A stretch of 14,377 nucleotides of DNA, from the NCBI GenBank assembly GCA_016212735.1, contig JACRDZ010000021.1:1-14377 (forward strand). The letters run 5' to 3'. The position numbers and the translations under genes are program-made. Positions 1 through 7,517 of the stretch are shown piece after piece; position 1 is the first letter of the stretch, and each line of letters starts with the position of its first letter. Below the pieces are notes generated by a model. It was not told where the DNA came from. It ran no database searches and worked only from the letters and a program-made list of their open reading frames with translations. Source of the stretch: Candidatus Firestoneibacteriota bacterium (GTDB lineage: Bacteria; JACRDZ01).

Positions 1-630
1 ACCTAAATCTCTTTCTATAAATTCTCTGACTTCTCTTCCGCGTTCTCCTATTAACCCGATTACATTTACATCTGCGCATGTATAACGAGCAATCATACCT
101 AAAAGTACGCTTTTGCCAACACCACTGCCTGCAAAAATTCCCATTCGCTGCCCCATGCCGCAGCTTAAAAGTCCGTCTAAAGCTCTTATTCCTGTTGAAA
201 GCGGAGAATTAATTCGTTTTCTTAGCAGTGGTTGGATCGGTTGTCGATAAACAGGAGTTTTATTTTTATCTATGATTACACCTTTCCCATCAATTGGTAT
301 TCCAAGTCCGTCAATTACTCTTCCCAAAAGTTTTTCACCAACACATATTGTAAATTGCATGCCAATTGGAACAACTTCACTCCCAGGACTAATACCTCTT
401 AATTCACCAAATGGCATAAGTAAAATTTTATCATCCTTAAAACCTACTACTTCAGCTAAAATTTTCACATTAGTTCCACGAGGATGAATATGACATAAAT
501 CTCCTATGGACACATGAGGACCGCAGGATTCTATGATAAGTCCTGTTATTTGCGTAACTTTCCCATGCAGACGGATCAAGTTGCTGTTGTTTATTTTTGA
601 GAAGTGCTGAGATAAATTTATAACATTCAT
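1..630 (-). CDS. fliI: Flagellar type III export ATPase FliI, N-terminal part (3' end beyond window)
   Basis: FliI is the F1-like hexameric ATPase of the flagellar type III export gate. It works in the cytoplasm with its regulator FliH, encoded just upstream. The first 210 residues are visible. They hold the N-terminal beta-barrel region (about 20-90), the family segment LLGRVIDGLG (101-110), the stretch SPLSTGIRALDGLL (142-155) and the Walker A loop AGSGVGKS (167-174). The partial GERGREVREF motif (195-204) follows. The Walker B and C-terminal regions lie outside the window, since the family runs to about 430-450 residues. The ATG at 630 is preceded by an AGGGG ribosome site about 6 bases away and starts 22 bases after the fliH stop. 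It is the last visible gene of the flgB-to-fliI run. The SGIGxGK-type loop and FliH adjacency favour FliI over ATP synthase beta. Confidence 0.96.
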   Translation of the reverse strand, partial: MNVINLSQHFSKINNSNLIRLHGKVTQITGLIIESCGPHVSIGDLCHIHPRGTNVKILAEVVGFKDDKILLMPFGELRGISPGSEVVPIGMQFTICVGEKLLGRVIDGLGIPIDGKGVIIDKNKTPVYRQPIQPLLRKRINSPLSTGIRALDGLLSCGMGQRMGIFAGSGVGKSVLLGMIARYTCADVNVIGLIGERGREVREFIERDLG

Positions 631-652
631 AAAATCCCCTTTCATATACTTT

Positions 653-1312
653 TTAAAATATTTCGAGTGCGGACCTAAGTTCATTTATTTGTGCATCAAT
701 TCTGGCATCAATTAATTCTTTTTTTGTATCAATTATAAAATCCCCGTTTGTTAATTGAGAATTCTCTTCAAAAGTCAAATTTTTAATTGTTGATATTTCC
801 TCCAATAATATTTTTTTATTTTGATTTAATAATTTGTAATCATCAGGAGAAACCTTTACTATTATTTCAGTTTTATCATTAATTTTTTTTAGCAACCCAG
901 ATAAAATATTCATCATTGCATCCTTATTTATTTCTAATTTACATTGAATGATTTTTTGTGAAATTTGTAATATCATTTCTAAAACTTGCGGTTCAGTGTT
1001 TTTTAAAATTGTTTCTTGTTTGTTTTCTATCCCAAGGCAAACATTTTTTAATAAACCAACTAAACTTGAGATATTTTTTTTATTAATTTCTTCAGCTTTT
1101 TTTAATCCTTCATCCAATCCGACTTTATAGGCATCTTTACGAATCTTTTCCGCTTGTTTAGCTGCATCATCAAGAATTTGAGTTGGTGAAATTATTTTTT
1201 TTGAATTATCAATTCCATACGCAGAAGAAAAATCCATAAGCATTGCTTTTTGAATTTTGTGATCATCATGCAACGGATTGGTATCTATTACCGAGTGTAT
1301 AATTTTATTCAA
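653..1312 (-). CDS. fliH: Flagellar assembly protein FliH, TTG start
   Basis: FliH binds FliI, restrains its ATPase activity and links it to the export gate and C ring. The protein is about 219 residues, in the family range. It has a charged helical centre (DDAAKQAEKIRKDAYKVGLDEGLKKAEE) typical of the FliH stalk, and a C-terminal domain resembling the ATP synthase delta-like half, with DGDF-like NGDFIIDT near the end. An ATG at 1345 in the same frame would add 11 residues (MYPDEGVRRKW) and overlap fliG by 41 bases. I prefer the TTG at 1312. It gives the natural N-terminus MNKIIHSVI, overlaps the fliG stop by only 8 bases, and has GAGGAG placed 7 bases upstream inside the fliG 3' end. This implies translational coupling to fliG. 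The identity is sure; the start is likely. Confidence 0.92.
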   Translation of the reverse strand: MNKIIHSVIDTNPLHDDHKIQKAMLMDFSSAYGIDNSKKIISPTQILDDAAKQAEKIRKDAYKVGLDEGLKKAEEINKKNISSLVGLLKNVCLGIENKQETILKNTEPQVLEMILQISQKIIQCKLEINKDAMMNILSGLLKKINDKTEIIVKVSPDDYKLLNQNKKILLEEISTIKNLTFEENSQLTNGDFIIDTKKELIDARIDAQINELRSALEIF

Positions 1313-2330
1313 CCATTTTCTCCTCACGCCCTCGTCCGGGTACAACTATTTCTTCGGTTTCTTCAAGTTTTCTTACAATTGCAACAATTTTTTGCTGAGA
1401 GTTATCAACATCGCGTATACGCACTGGACCCATGAATTCCATATCCTCTTTAATCATGGCTGCTGCTCTTTCCGACATATTATGAAAAATTTTTTCTTTT
1501 ATTTGCTGACTGGCACCTTTAAGTGCTATTGCAAGATCTTTTGTATCAGTCTCTTTTAATATTCTTTGAATACTTTTATCATCAACTAAATTTAAATCTT
1601 CAAAAATAAACATTAATTTTTTAATATCAGTAGCCAGTTCAGGCTTTTTTTGTTCTAACTCACTTAAAATTCTTTTTTCCGTATTTCGGTCAACTCTATT
1701 TAAAATTTCTGCAACCGATTTGAGTCCTCCGTAATTTGATTTGCCCTGTGTTGATAATGATGATACTTTTTCTTTCAGAGTATTTTCTATTTGAAGAATA
1801 ATATCAGGAGAAACTTTATTTATTTGAGCAATTCGTGATGCAATTTCAGATTGCTGCGTATATGGTAATGTATTTAAAATTGAAGCAGACATATCAGGGT
1901 CTAAGCTTGCTAAAATAAGACTAATTGTTTGCGGATGCTCATTCTGGATGAGAGTAACAAGCAATTCAGGATCAATATATTTTAAAAAAGCAAAAGGTTG
2001 TCTTCTTGATCCACCCTGCACACGATTGATTATTGCTGAAGATTTATTAGTGCCAAGCGCTTTTTCAAGCATTTGTGAAGCAAAATCAAGACCACCTTGT
2101 GTCATATATTGTTTTGCAAGATACATCTGATGAAATTCAGCAAGTACGGTATCACGTATGTTTGGTGATATTTTTTCCAGATAAGAAATTTCAGATGTTA
2201 TTTCTTCTATTTCAGGTTCGGATAAATTTTTTAATATTTCCGAAGCAGTTTGTGGACCGAGAAAGGCTAGAATTATTGAAGCCTTCTGAGTACCTGTTAA
2301 ATTTTCAGTATTATTTATTGTAAAATCCAT
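1305..2330 (-). CDS. fliG: Flagellar motor switch protein FliG
   Basis: FliG forms the rotor ring between the MS ring (FliF) and FliM, and carries the torque-generating charges. The 341-residue length is normal. The EHPQT motif of the middle domain is at 131-135, and the MFIFEDL segment starting the C-terminal domain is at 240-246. The torque helix region (MSERAAAMIKEDMEFMGPVRIRDVD, about 285-309) keeps the Arg, Glu/Asp and Arg pattern seen in the family. The GG linker near 201-202 and the closing QQKIVAIVRKLEE are also typical. The ATG at 2330 has AAGGA 6 bases upstream and follows the fliF stop by 20 bases. The 3' end contains the ribosome site and start of fliH. Confidence 0.98.
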   Translation of the reverse strand: MDFTINNTENLTGTQKASIILAFLGPQTASEILKNLSEPEIEEITSEISYLEKISPNIRDTVLAEFHQMYLAKQYMTQGGLDFASQMLEKALGTNKSSAIINRVQGGSRRQPFAFLKYIDPELLVTLIQNEHPQTISLILASLDPDMSASILNTLPYTQQSEIASRIAQINKVSPDIILQIENTLKEKVSSLSTQGKSNYGGLKSVAEILNRVDRNTEKRILSELEQKKPELATDIKKLMFIFEDLNLVDDKSIQRILKETDTKDLAIALKGASQQIKEKIFHNMSERAAAMIKEDMEFMGPVRIRDVDNSQQKIVAIVRKLEETEEIVVPGRGREEKMVE

Positions 2331-2350
2331 GAGTATTCCTTTTATCTAAA

Positions 2351-3916
2351 TTATCTTATTCTACTTTTAGTTCTACTTTCATCTAGCCAGCTGGATATTA
2401 ATTTTGAAGCACTTTCAGGGCTTTGTTTGGCAAAATCGCTTATAGTGTTCATTAAGACATCCGGAGGTGGAGTTGGCTGCTCTGCCTGAGAGAGATAATT
2501 CGTTCCATTTGCAGCTATCCCTTTTTGCTGTGCAAAATCTTGAGGAGAATACATTCCAAAATTTTTCATGCTTTTTGAGAATGATCTAAATAGAAAATAA
2601 AAAATAACTATACCAAGTAATGCAATGCCAATATTTTTTGATAATGATAACCAAAATATATTTTTTTCCTCTTTATCTAAAATATCTTTTTGATCTGGCG
2701 TATTATTATTATCAAATGCCATATTTACAACTTCTATCTCATCACCTCTGGATGCGCTATATCCCATAGCCTTCATGATAATTTTTTTAATTTCATCCAT
2801 TTCCTCGGAAGTACGAGAAGTATATTTTTTAGTATCTTGCCCATCTTTATCTTTAATTATTTCAGTTTTACCATCAATAAAAGTGGCAACATAAAGTCTA
2901 TTAATTTTTCCCGGTGTTTGTATTTTATGCTCTATTGTTTTATTTATTTCATAATTTAGTGTTTCATTTTTTCTTTGTCCTTTTCCGCTTTCCTTACCTT
3001 TTTCACCGGATGATCCGTCTGATTCGAGAGATCTTTGTGCACTGCGAATTACAGGATTTTCACCATCATATGATTCGGATGAACGATCAATTTTATCAGA
3101 ATCAATTTCAGCTGTAACTCTTACAACGGATTTATTCGAACCAAGAACTTCTTCCAGCATACTTTGAATACTGTTTTTCAATTTTGTTTCAATCAAACGC
3201 TGATATTCCAATTGTGTTTGGCTAATAGAGAAAAAATCATCTTTATCTTTCGGTTTGGATAAAACCTTACCTTCAGTTGTAATTATTGTAATATTATCAG
3301 GATTTAATCCTTCAACACTTGATGCAACAAGATGCACAATCCCTTGTATTTGCATTTGAGATAGATTTGCACCATATCTTAATTTTAAAACTATTGATGC
3401 GGTTGCAGGTTTTTCTTTATCTGAGAAAATTGATTCTTGTGGTAAAACTATATGAATTCTCGAATGATTAACTTCTTCCATTTGATTGATAGTACGTGTT
3501 AATTCTCCCTGCAATGCTCTTTGATAATTAATTTTTTGTGAAAAATCCGTCATCCCAAATCCATTTTTATCGAATAATTCAAACCCAACTCCACCGCGGC
3601 TTGGCATACCTTGTCTTGCCAGGTCAAGTCGAGTCTCATATACGTTTTCTTGAGGAATAAGTATTTGTGTTCCGCTATTAGTAAGTTTATATGGAACTTT
3701 ATTGTTTTTTAATTGTTCAACAATTGAGCTTGCATCTTCAGGGCTTAGTCTGGAAAATAATGTATCATAGTTAGGCTGCTTCGCCCAAAAGCTTAGTGTA
3801 AGGAGAATGGTGGCAACAAATACAATAATAAATGAACAACTTATCTTCTGTCCTAATGTCAGATTTCTCCATACATTTAAAATATTATTAATAAAATCTT
3901 TATTTGTATCAGCCAT
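2351..3916 (-). CDS. fliF: Flagellar MS-ring protein FliF
   Basis: FliF is the inner-membrane MS ring that nucleates basal-body assembly and anchors FliG. The 521 residues contain a first membrane helix (about 25-44) and the YscJ/FliF periplasmic ring-building domains (about 48-220). A low-complexity Ser/Gly/Lys-rich loop (about 295-318) sits before the second part of the periplasmic domain. A second membrane helix (about 425-444) is followed by a cytoplasmic tail ending DFAKQSPESASKLISSWL (about 494-511), the conserved FliG-binding segment. Motifs such as RQGMPSRGGVGFELFD and YQRALQGELTRTI are classic. The ATG at 3916 has GGAG 8 bases upstream. A palindromic element separates it from fliE, so its expression may be tuned separately from flgBC-fliE (inference). 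Confidence 0.97.
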   Translation of the reverse strand: MADTNKDFINNILNVWRNLTLGQKISCSFIIVFVATILLTLSFWAKQPNYDTLFSRLSPEDASSIVEQLKNNKVPYKLTNSGTQILIPQENVYETRLDLARQGMPSRGGVGFELFDKNGFGMTDFSQKINYQRALQGELTRTINQMEEVNHSRIHIVLPQESIFSDKEKPATASIVLKLRYGANLSQMQIQGIVHLVASSVEGLNPDNITIITTEGKVLSKPKDKDDFFSISQTQLEYQRLIETKLKNSIQSMLEEVLGSNKSVVRVTAEIDSDKIDRSSESYDGENPVIRSAQRSLESDGSSGEKGKESGKGQRKNETLNYEINKTIEHKIQTPGKINRLYVATFIDGKTEIIKDKDGQDTKKYTSRTSEEMDEIKKIIMKAMGYSASRGDEIEVVNMAFDNNNTPDQKDILDKEEKNIFWLSLSKNIGIALLGIVIFYFLFRSFSKSMKNFGMYSPQDFAQQKGIAANGTNYLSQAEQPTPPPDVLMNTISDFAKQSPESASKLISSWLDESRTKSRIR

Positions 3917-3959
3917 TATTGTTTACTCCGATGATTTAATGTATAGGAATTTGAAAAGC

Positions 3960-4050
3960 GAGATTCTTCGCTTCGCTCAGAATGACATCCATGTGAAGTG
4001 CCATTCTGAGCACATTCGTTTCACTCAGTGTAAACTCCGCGAAGAATCAA
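3960..4050. repeat. Nested palindromic intergenic element between fliE and fliF
   Basis: The outer arms GATTCTTCGC (3962-3971) and GCGAAGAATC (4039-4048) are perfect 10-base inverted copies. Inner arms GCTCAGAATG (3975-3984) and CATTCTGAGC (4002-4011) are another perfect 10-base pair. ACAT/ATGT (3985-3994) lies in the loop between the inner arms. As RNA this folds into a strong multi-arm structure that ends 5 bases from the fliE stop. Base composition is richer in GC than the surroundings. From memory, such ATTCTTCGC...CTCAGAATGAC elements are scattered through many unrelated environmental genomes, where they give spurious CHSE..EES peptides. It has no coding capacity of its own and may be a MITE-like or REP-like unit. 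It could act as an mRNA stabiliser or partial terminator. Confidence 0.8.
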
Positions 4051-4052
4051 AT

Positions 4053-4364
4053 CTAAATTTGCATTCTCATTATTTCCTGGTAGCTTTGTAATAATGTATT
4101 TCGGATATTAACCATTAATTGAAATGAAATTTTTGCTTTTTCCAATGCGATCACAGTATCAGCAATATCCGATTTTTCACCAAAAACCAATTGTTCAACA
4201 GCATGATCAGCATTTTGCTGAGATGAATTAACATCATCAATAAAACTTTTAATGGTTTCATGAAAATTTGAAGATTTATCTGAGTTTGAAATTGCTTCTT
4301 CGGATTTAGGTTTAAGTTCAAAAGGCTTGATATTATTAATAGAATTTAAAGTTATTGGATCCAT
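4053..4364 (-). CDS. fliE: Flagellar hook-basal body complex protein FliE
   Basis: FliE is the small periplasmic adaptor that joins the MS ring to the proximal rod. The 103-residue size is typical. The first 35 residues are variable. The rest carries the family pattern FHETIKSFIDDVNSSQQNADHAVEQLV, with the closing helix SFQLMVNIRNTLLQSYQEIMRMQI matching the very conserved FliE C-terminus. The ATG at 4364 has GAGGA 7 bases upstream, and the ribosome site overlaps the region just after the flgC stop (12-base gap). It is exported by the flagellar apparatus and has no signal peptide. Confidence 0.95.
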   Translation of the reverse strand: MDPITLNSINNIKPFELKPKSEEAISNSDKSSNFHETIKSFIDDVNSSQQNADHAVEQLVFGEKSDIADTVIALEKAKISFQLMVNIRNTLLQSYQEIMRMQI

Positions 4365-4376
4365 TTGATTATCCTC

Positions 4377-4807
4377 TTATTTACCGATTTCCAAAGCTCT
4401 ATTTATCATCTCTTTAGCTGCACTTATCGCAGTAACATTAGCTTCATAAGCTCTGGTTGCAGATAACATGTCAGACATTTCCATAACAATATTAATATTC
4501 GGCATTGCAACAAAGCCATCCTTATTCGCAAAAGGATGACTGGGATTGTATACCATTTTAGAGCCGCCGGTACTTTTAGCTATATCTATTACTTCTACAC
4601 CCTGAGGAATATATGTTGTTGTTTTTAACACATCAGAAAACTTGAAAAATTCTTTTGCACCAAGTACAACCTCTTTTTTGACATTGGTTCTTTGCCGTCT
4701 TCCTGCGCAACATCGATTTTAGAAATGTTTTCGGATATTATATTCATTCGAAGTCTTTGAGCCATAAGTCCGGTAGCACTTATATCAATTGCACTGAAAA
4801 AATCCAT
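4377..4807 (-). CDS. flgC: Proximal rod protein FlgC, split into two frames
   Basis: FlgC is a proximal rod subunit exported through the flagellar channel. The first frame (4807 downward) gives the FlgC N-terminus MDFFSAIDISATGLMAQRLR, then runs into a stop after 60 residues. The second frame resumes with EVVLGAKEFFKFSDVLKTTT and ends in the family C-terminus (YEANVTAISAAKEMINRALEIGK). The shift falls at A-AAA-AAG (4679 to 4673). Reading codons 1-45 and slipping -1 on the heptamer yields a 143-residue protein, normal FlgC length. Explanations are a homopolymer base missing from the assembly, programmed -1 frameshifting or transcript slippage, or a recent mutation. AGGAG lies 7 bases before the ATG. 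Conserved sequence on both sides argues against old decay. Confidence 0.9.
4673..4679 (-). other. In-frame A-AAA-AAG slippery heptamer in flgC
   Basis: On the coding strand the zero frame reads TCA AAA AAG AGG. This places the heptamer A-AAA-AAG in the phase required for tandem -1 slippage, as in E. coli dnaX. A -1 slip makes the next codon GAG and enters exactly the frame that encodes the rest of FlgC. An AGGAAG Shine-Dalgarno-like string lies upstream but about 19 bases away, farther than the spacing known to stimulate dnaX. I see only a weak downstream hairpin (CTTG pairing with CAAG). Confidence 0.55.
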
Positions 4808-4828
4808 TTTTTATCTCCTATAAATTAA

Positions 4829-5200
4829 TCAACTATTTAAAACAGATTTAATTATTTTAAATTTTTGATTTAGGACTTGAACAAGCGTGTTATGTAAAAT
4901 CGTATTTTTTGAAATTTTGCTCATCTCAATATCAAGATCAACTGTGTTTTTATATTCTTTAAATTTTATTTCATTATCCACTATTTTTGCGTTAAGAGTA
5001 TATTTTGGTTGAGCAGCTAAGGGTTCAAGAGAAGATGCTTTTTGCATGGATGCATTAAGTTCTTTTTTGAAAGACAAATCCTTACTAACGTAATTTGGAG
5101 TATCGATATTGGCGACATTATTTGAAAGAATATCATGTCTCATTGTAGAATATTTAATTGCTTGTGTTAAAAGCGGAATTTTATCATCGAATATTTTCAT
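4829..5200 (-). CDS. flgB: Flagellar basal-body rod protein FlgB
   Basis: FlgB is a proximal rod subunit, built onto FliE and FlgC. The 123 residues carry the N-terminal rod signature (KYSTMRHDILSNNVANIDTPNYVSKDL, about 17-43) and a C-terminal helix ending VQVLNQKFKIIKSVL that matches the family. The ATG at 5200 has AGAGG 5 bases upstream. It is the first gene of the basal-body run and lies about 35 bases beyond the predicted start of transcription from the sigma-54 site at 5245-5260. flgC follows after 21 bases. Confidence 0.96.
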   Translation of the reverse strand: MKIFDDKIPLLTQAIKYSTMRHDILSNNVANIDTPNYVSKDLSFKKELNASMQKASSLEPLAAQPKYTLNAKIVDNEIKFKEYKNTVDLDIEMSKISKNTILHNTLVQVLNQKFKIIKSVLNS

Positions 5201-5244
5201 GATTACCTCTTTAAAAATACTAAATTTTGTTGCAGTAATATATA

Positions 5245-5260
5245 AGCAAGTGTTATGCCA
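5245..5260 (-). promoter_or_regulatory. Sigma-54 promoter for the flgB operon
   Basis: On the minus strand the site reads TGGCAT, five bases, TTGCT. The consensus is TGGCAC-N5-TTGCW, so ten of eleven defined bases match and the invariant GG and GC have the correct 10-base separation. It lies in the 126-bp gap between flgR and flgB and points to flgB. A small dyad GGAAA/TTTCC (5303-5315) sits about 45 bases farther upstream and could be an activator contact, though it is weak. Regulation by the adjacent FlgR-type activator is the natural inference. Confidence 0.85.
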
Positions 5261-5326
5261 GTTTTTTTATTATGAAATATATTGATAAAATGAAATCATC
5301 TGGGAAATTTTTTCCTATTTTGAAGG

Positions 5327-6691
5327 TTACACATTCATACCTAAAAATCTATAATCTCTGATGTGATTTCGAATGGTTCTAACGCTTATTCCAAGCGCTT
5401 TTGCAGCATGAGTTCTATTTCCATTGAATTTTTTTAAAGTTTCAACAATATGTTCTTTCTGTAAATCATGGACTTCCAAATTATCTGTATCGCATATTGA
5501 ATAATTTTCTCGTAAAATATTGTTATTTTTTTCTTCAATATTCAATGAAAAATCAATTAATTCAAGCTTGCCTTTTTCCTTTATAATTACTGCTCGTTCT
5601 ATTACATTTTGCAACTCACGAATATTTCCGGGCCATGAATATTTTTTTAAATATTCAATAATTTCGCTGCCGATTCCATCAATATTGAGATTGTGAAGTT
5701 CAGAAAATTTTTGGATAAAATGATTTGTTAAAATATTAATATCATCTTTTCTTTCTCGTAATGGCGGTAGTTCTATATTGACAACATTAAGACGATAAAA
5801 TAAATCCTCACGGAAATTTTTATTTTTTACTTCTTGTGCAAGATTGCGATTTGTTGATGTGATAATTCGGATATCAACGCTTATTGAAGTCTCTCCGCCA
5901 ACTCTTTCGAATCTTCGTTCTTGTATTACTCGTAATAATTTTGCTTGTAAAGATTTTGAAATCTCGCCAATTTCATCTAAGAATAATGTTCCGCCATCAG
6001 CTCTTTCAAAAATTCCTTTTCTTTTATTAATTGCACCTGTGAATGCACCTTTTTCGTGTCCGAATAATTCACTCTCAAGAAGATTTTCAGGTAAAGCTGC
6101 ACAATTAATTGCAATAAAAGGAGCTTTATTTCTTGCGCTATTTTCATGAATAAAATTTGCAAAAATTTCTTTGCCTGTACCGCTTTCCCCTTGTATCAGT
6201 ATAGTTGCTTTTGTTTTGGCAACAGCTCTGGCTGTTTCCATTAAATGAAGCATTTTATTGTCAGAAGTGATAATTCGCTGATCTTTATTAAATTCTTCAA
6301 TTACTTTTTTTTCATCAACAATTGAATGTTGAGCCAAAATATTTTTAACAAGAGTATCAATTTTTTCTTTTGAAAATGGTTTTTCAATAAAATCATATGC
6401 TCCGATTTTTAGTGCTTCAACAGCTTTTTCAACATTGCCATATGCAGTCATAAGTACAACATATGTTGAGGGAGAGATTGATTTAATTGATCTCAACAGG
6501 TCAATCCCGTCCATGCATGGCATTTTGATATCGCTGATTACAAGCTGCATTGGATTTTTACGAAAAATTTCAATTGCTTCCTGTCCATTGCAAGCAAGAT
6601 GAACTTGAAATCCATGACGTTTAAAACTTTCATGTAAAGATCTTTGCATTAATGGTTCATCATCAACTATCAGAGCCTCTTTTATGAACAT
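5327..6691 (-). CDS. FlgR-like NtrC-family sigma-54 activator
   Basis: This is a complete 454-residue response regulator. The receiver (1-120) has the acidic pair D10/D11, phospho-acceptor D54, T82 and K104. The AAA+ domain has Walker A GESGTGKE (168-175), an intact GAFTGA sigma-54 contact loop (215-220) and Walker B LFLDE (236-240). The arginine-rich YRLNV/PLRER region (299-313) follows, and a Fis-type helix-turn-helix (about 424-446) ends the protein. All residues needed for phosphorylation-driven ATP hydrolysis and sigma-54 activation are present. The ATG at 6691 has a perfect AGGAGG 7 bases upstream and follows the kinase gene by 27 bases. Its place directly before a sigma-54 site and flgB suggests it is the flagellar activator equivalent to FlgR of Campylobacter. 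That name is by context, since NtrC, ZraR and FlgR types look alike. Confidence 0.93.
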   Translation of the reverse strand: MFIKEALIVDDEPLMQRSLHESFKRHGFQVHLACNGQEAIEIFRKNPMQLVISDIKMPCMDGIDLLRSIKSISPSTYVVLMTAYGNVEKAVEALKIGAYDFIEKPFSKEKIDTLVKNILAQHSIVDEKKVIEEFNKDQRIITSDNKMLHLMETARAVAKTKATILIQGESGTGKEIFANFIHENSARNKAPFIAINCAALPENLLESELFGHEKGAFTGAINKRKGIFERADGGTLFLDEIGEISKSLQAKLLRVIQERRFERVGGETSISVDIRIITSTNRNLAQEVKNKNFREDLFYRLNVVNIELPPLRERKDDINILTNHFIQKFSELHNLNIDGIGSEIIEYLKKYSWPGNIRELQNVIERAVIIKEKGKLELIDFSLNIEEKNNNILRENYSICDTDNLEVHDLQKEHIVETLKKFNGNRTHAAKALGISVRTIRNHIRDYRFLGMNV

Positions 6692-6718
6692 GGTGGAGCC
6701 TCCTTATTTATTTAATAT

Positions 6719-7516
6719 TTAATTGATAATACAGGGTATGAATATATTTACTTTGAATTCAGGTGAATTTTTTATTTCCGATCTGCCATTATGTTTTGTT
6801 ATTATTTTCTGCACAATTGGAAATCCGATATCTCCAATATTCATATCCTTATTATGGTTGATATTCTGTGCTAAATTATCAATTCCGCAATATGCAAAAG
6901 AATCGGAATATGAATCATATCCATTATTGATCTCTCTTGAATCTGAAAATTCAATACTTAATAATATATTCATGTCATCAATTTGAGTTGATTTTGTTTT
7001 AATGTTTATATGTCCGCCGTCAGGAAGGTGTTTAAGAGAGTTTAATATTAAATTCATAAAACATTGTTTTATCTGTTCTTTATCAGCAAAAATAAATATA
7101 TTTTTATCTTCCATTTCAAAATGAATATCTATGCTATTTAATTTTAAAGCATGATATGTAAATCTAAGTGTTTCTTCAATCATTTCTTTTAAATTTAGTT
7201 TTACAAAATGAGGGTCCGGTAATGATGCATAGTATAATAAATTCGTAATTACATTATTAATCCTGTTTACTCCTGTTAAAATATCCATTGTCAGGGATGT
7301 GTCTTGATGCTTTGCCGATAGTTCTTCAAATTGGAGAGAAGCAAATAGCTCAATAGCGCTCAGAGGATTTCTGATTTCATGTGTAATGCTTATAATTATT
7401 TTTGTTAAATCATGATAATTATTTTCCATATTATAAATGATTTTGTGATTTAACGTTTTTGTTCTTCGCAAATTTTTTTTAATTTTTATAACCGGAGCAC
7501 TGCTTAAATTTTCCAT
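6719..7516 (-). CDS. Soluble FlgS-like sensor histidine kinase with degenerate ATP site
   Basis: The 265-residue protein has no membrane segment and only about 35 residues before its dimerisation domain. The H box reads ISITHEIRNPLSAIELFASL with H46, a form typical of flagellar FlgS/FleS/FlrB kinases. The N box is intact (MNLILNSLKH, N155 and N159). The G1 box is not recognisable (FSDSREINNG where DxGxG is expected), and the G2 segment reads MNIGDIGFPIV instead of GTGLGLAIV. ATP binding may be weak or altered. The in-frame ATG at 7531 overlaps the TPR gene by 14 bases. I prefer the ATG at 7516, one base after the TPR stop, with AAAGGA 6 bases upstream. It probably pairs with the response regulator downstream. 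Confidence 0.88.
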   Translation of the reverse strand: MENLSSAPVIKIKKNLRRTKTLNHKIIYNMENNYHDLTKIIISITHEIRNPLSAIELFASLQFEELSAKHQDTSLTMDILTGVNRINNVITNLLYYASLPDPHFVKLNLKEMIEETLRFTYHALKLNSIDIHFEMEDKNIFIFADKEQIKQCFMNLILNSLKHLPDGGHINIKTKSTQIDDMNILLSIEFSDSREINNGYDSYSDSFAYCGIDNLAQNINHNKDMNIGDIGFPIVQKIITKHNGRSEIKNSPEFKVNIFIPCIIN

Positions 7517-7517
7517 A

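Noticed and set aside
948..1130. Plus-strand frames opposite fliH, fliG, fliF and flgR
   Set aside because: They are shadows of strongly supported minus-strand genes. They are biased to Phe/Leu/Ser and have no ribosome sites or family motifs.
3807..4091. 94-residue plus-strand reading frame across fliF start and the palindrome
   Set aside because: Its peptide is fliF antisense plus the translated palindrome (SEH..LREES type), a common spurious product of this element. It has no ribosome site.
5303..5315. GGAAA/TTTCC hairpin as an intrinsic terminator for flgR
   Set aside because: The stem is only five weak pairs and no T tract follows on the minus strand. It is mentioned only as a possible activator contact.
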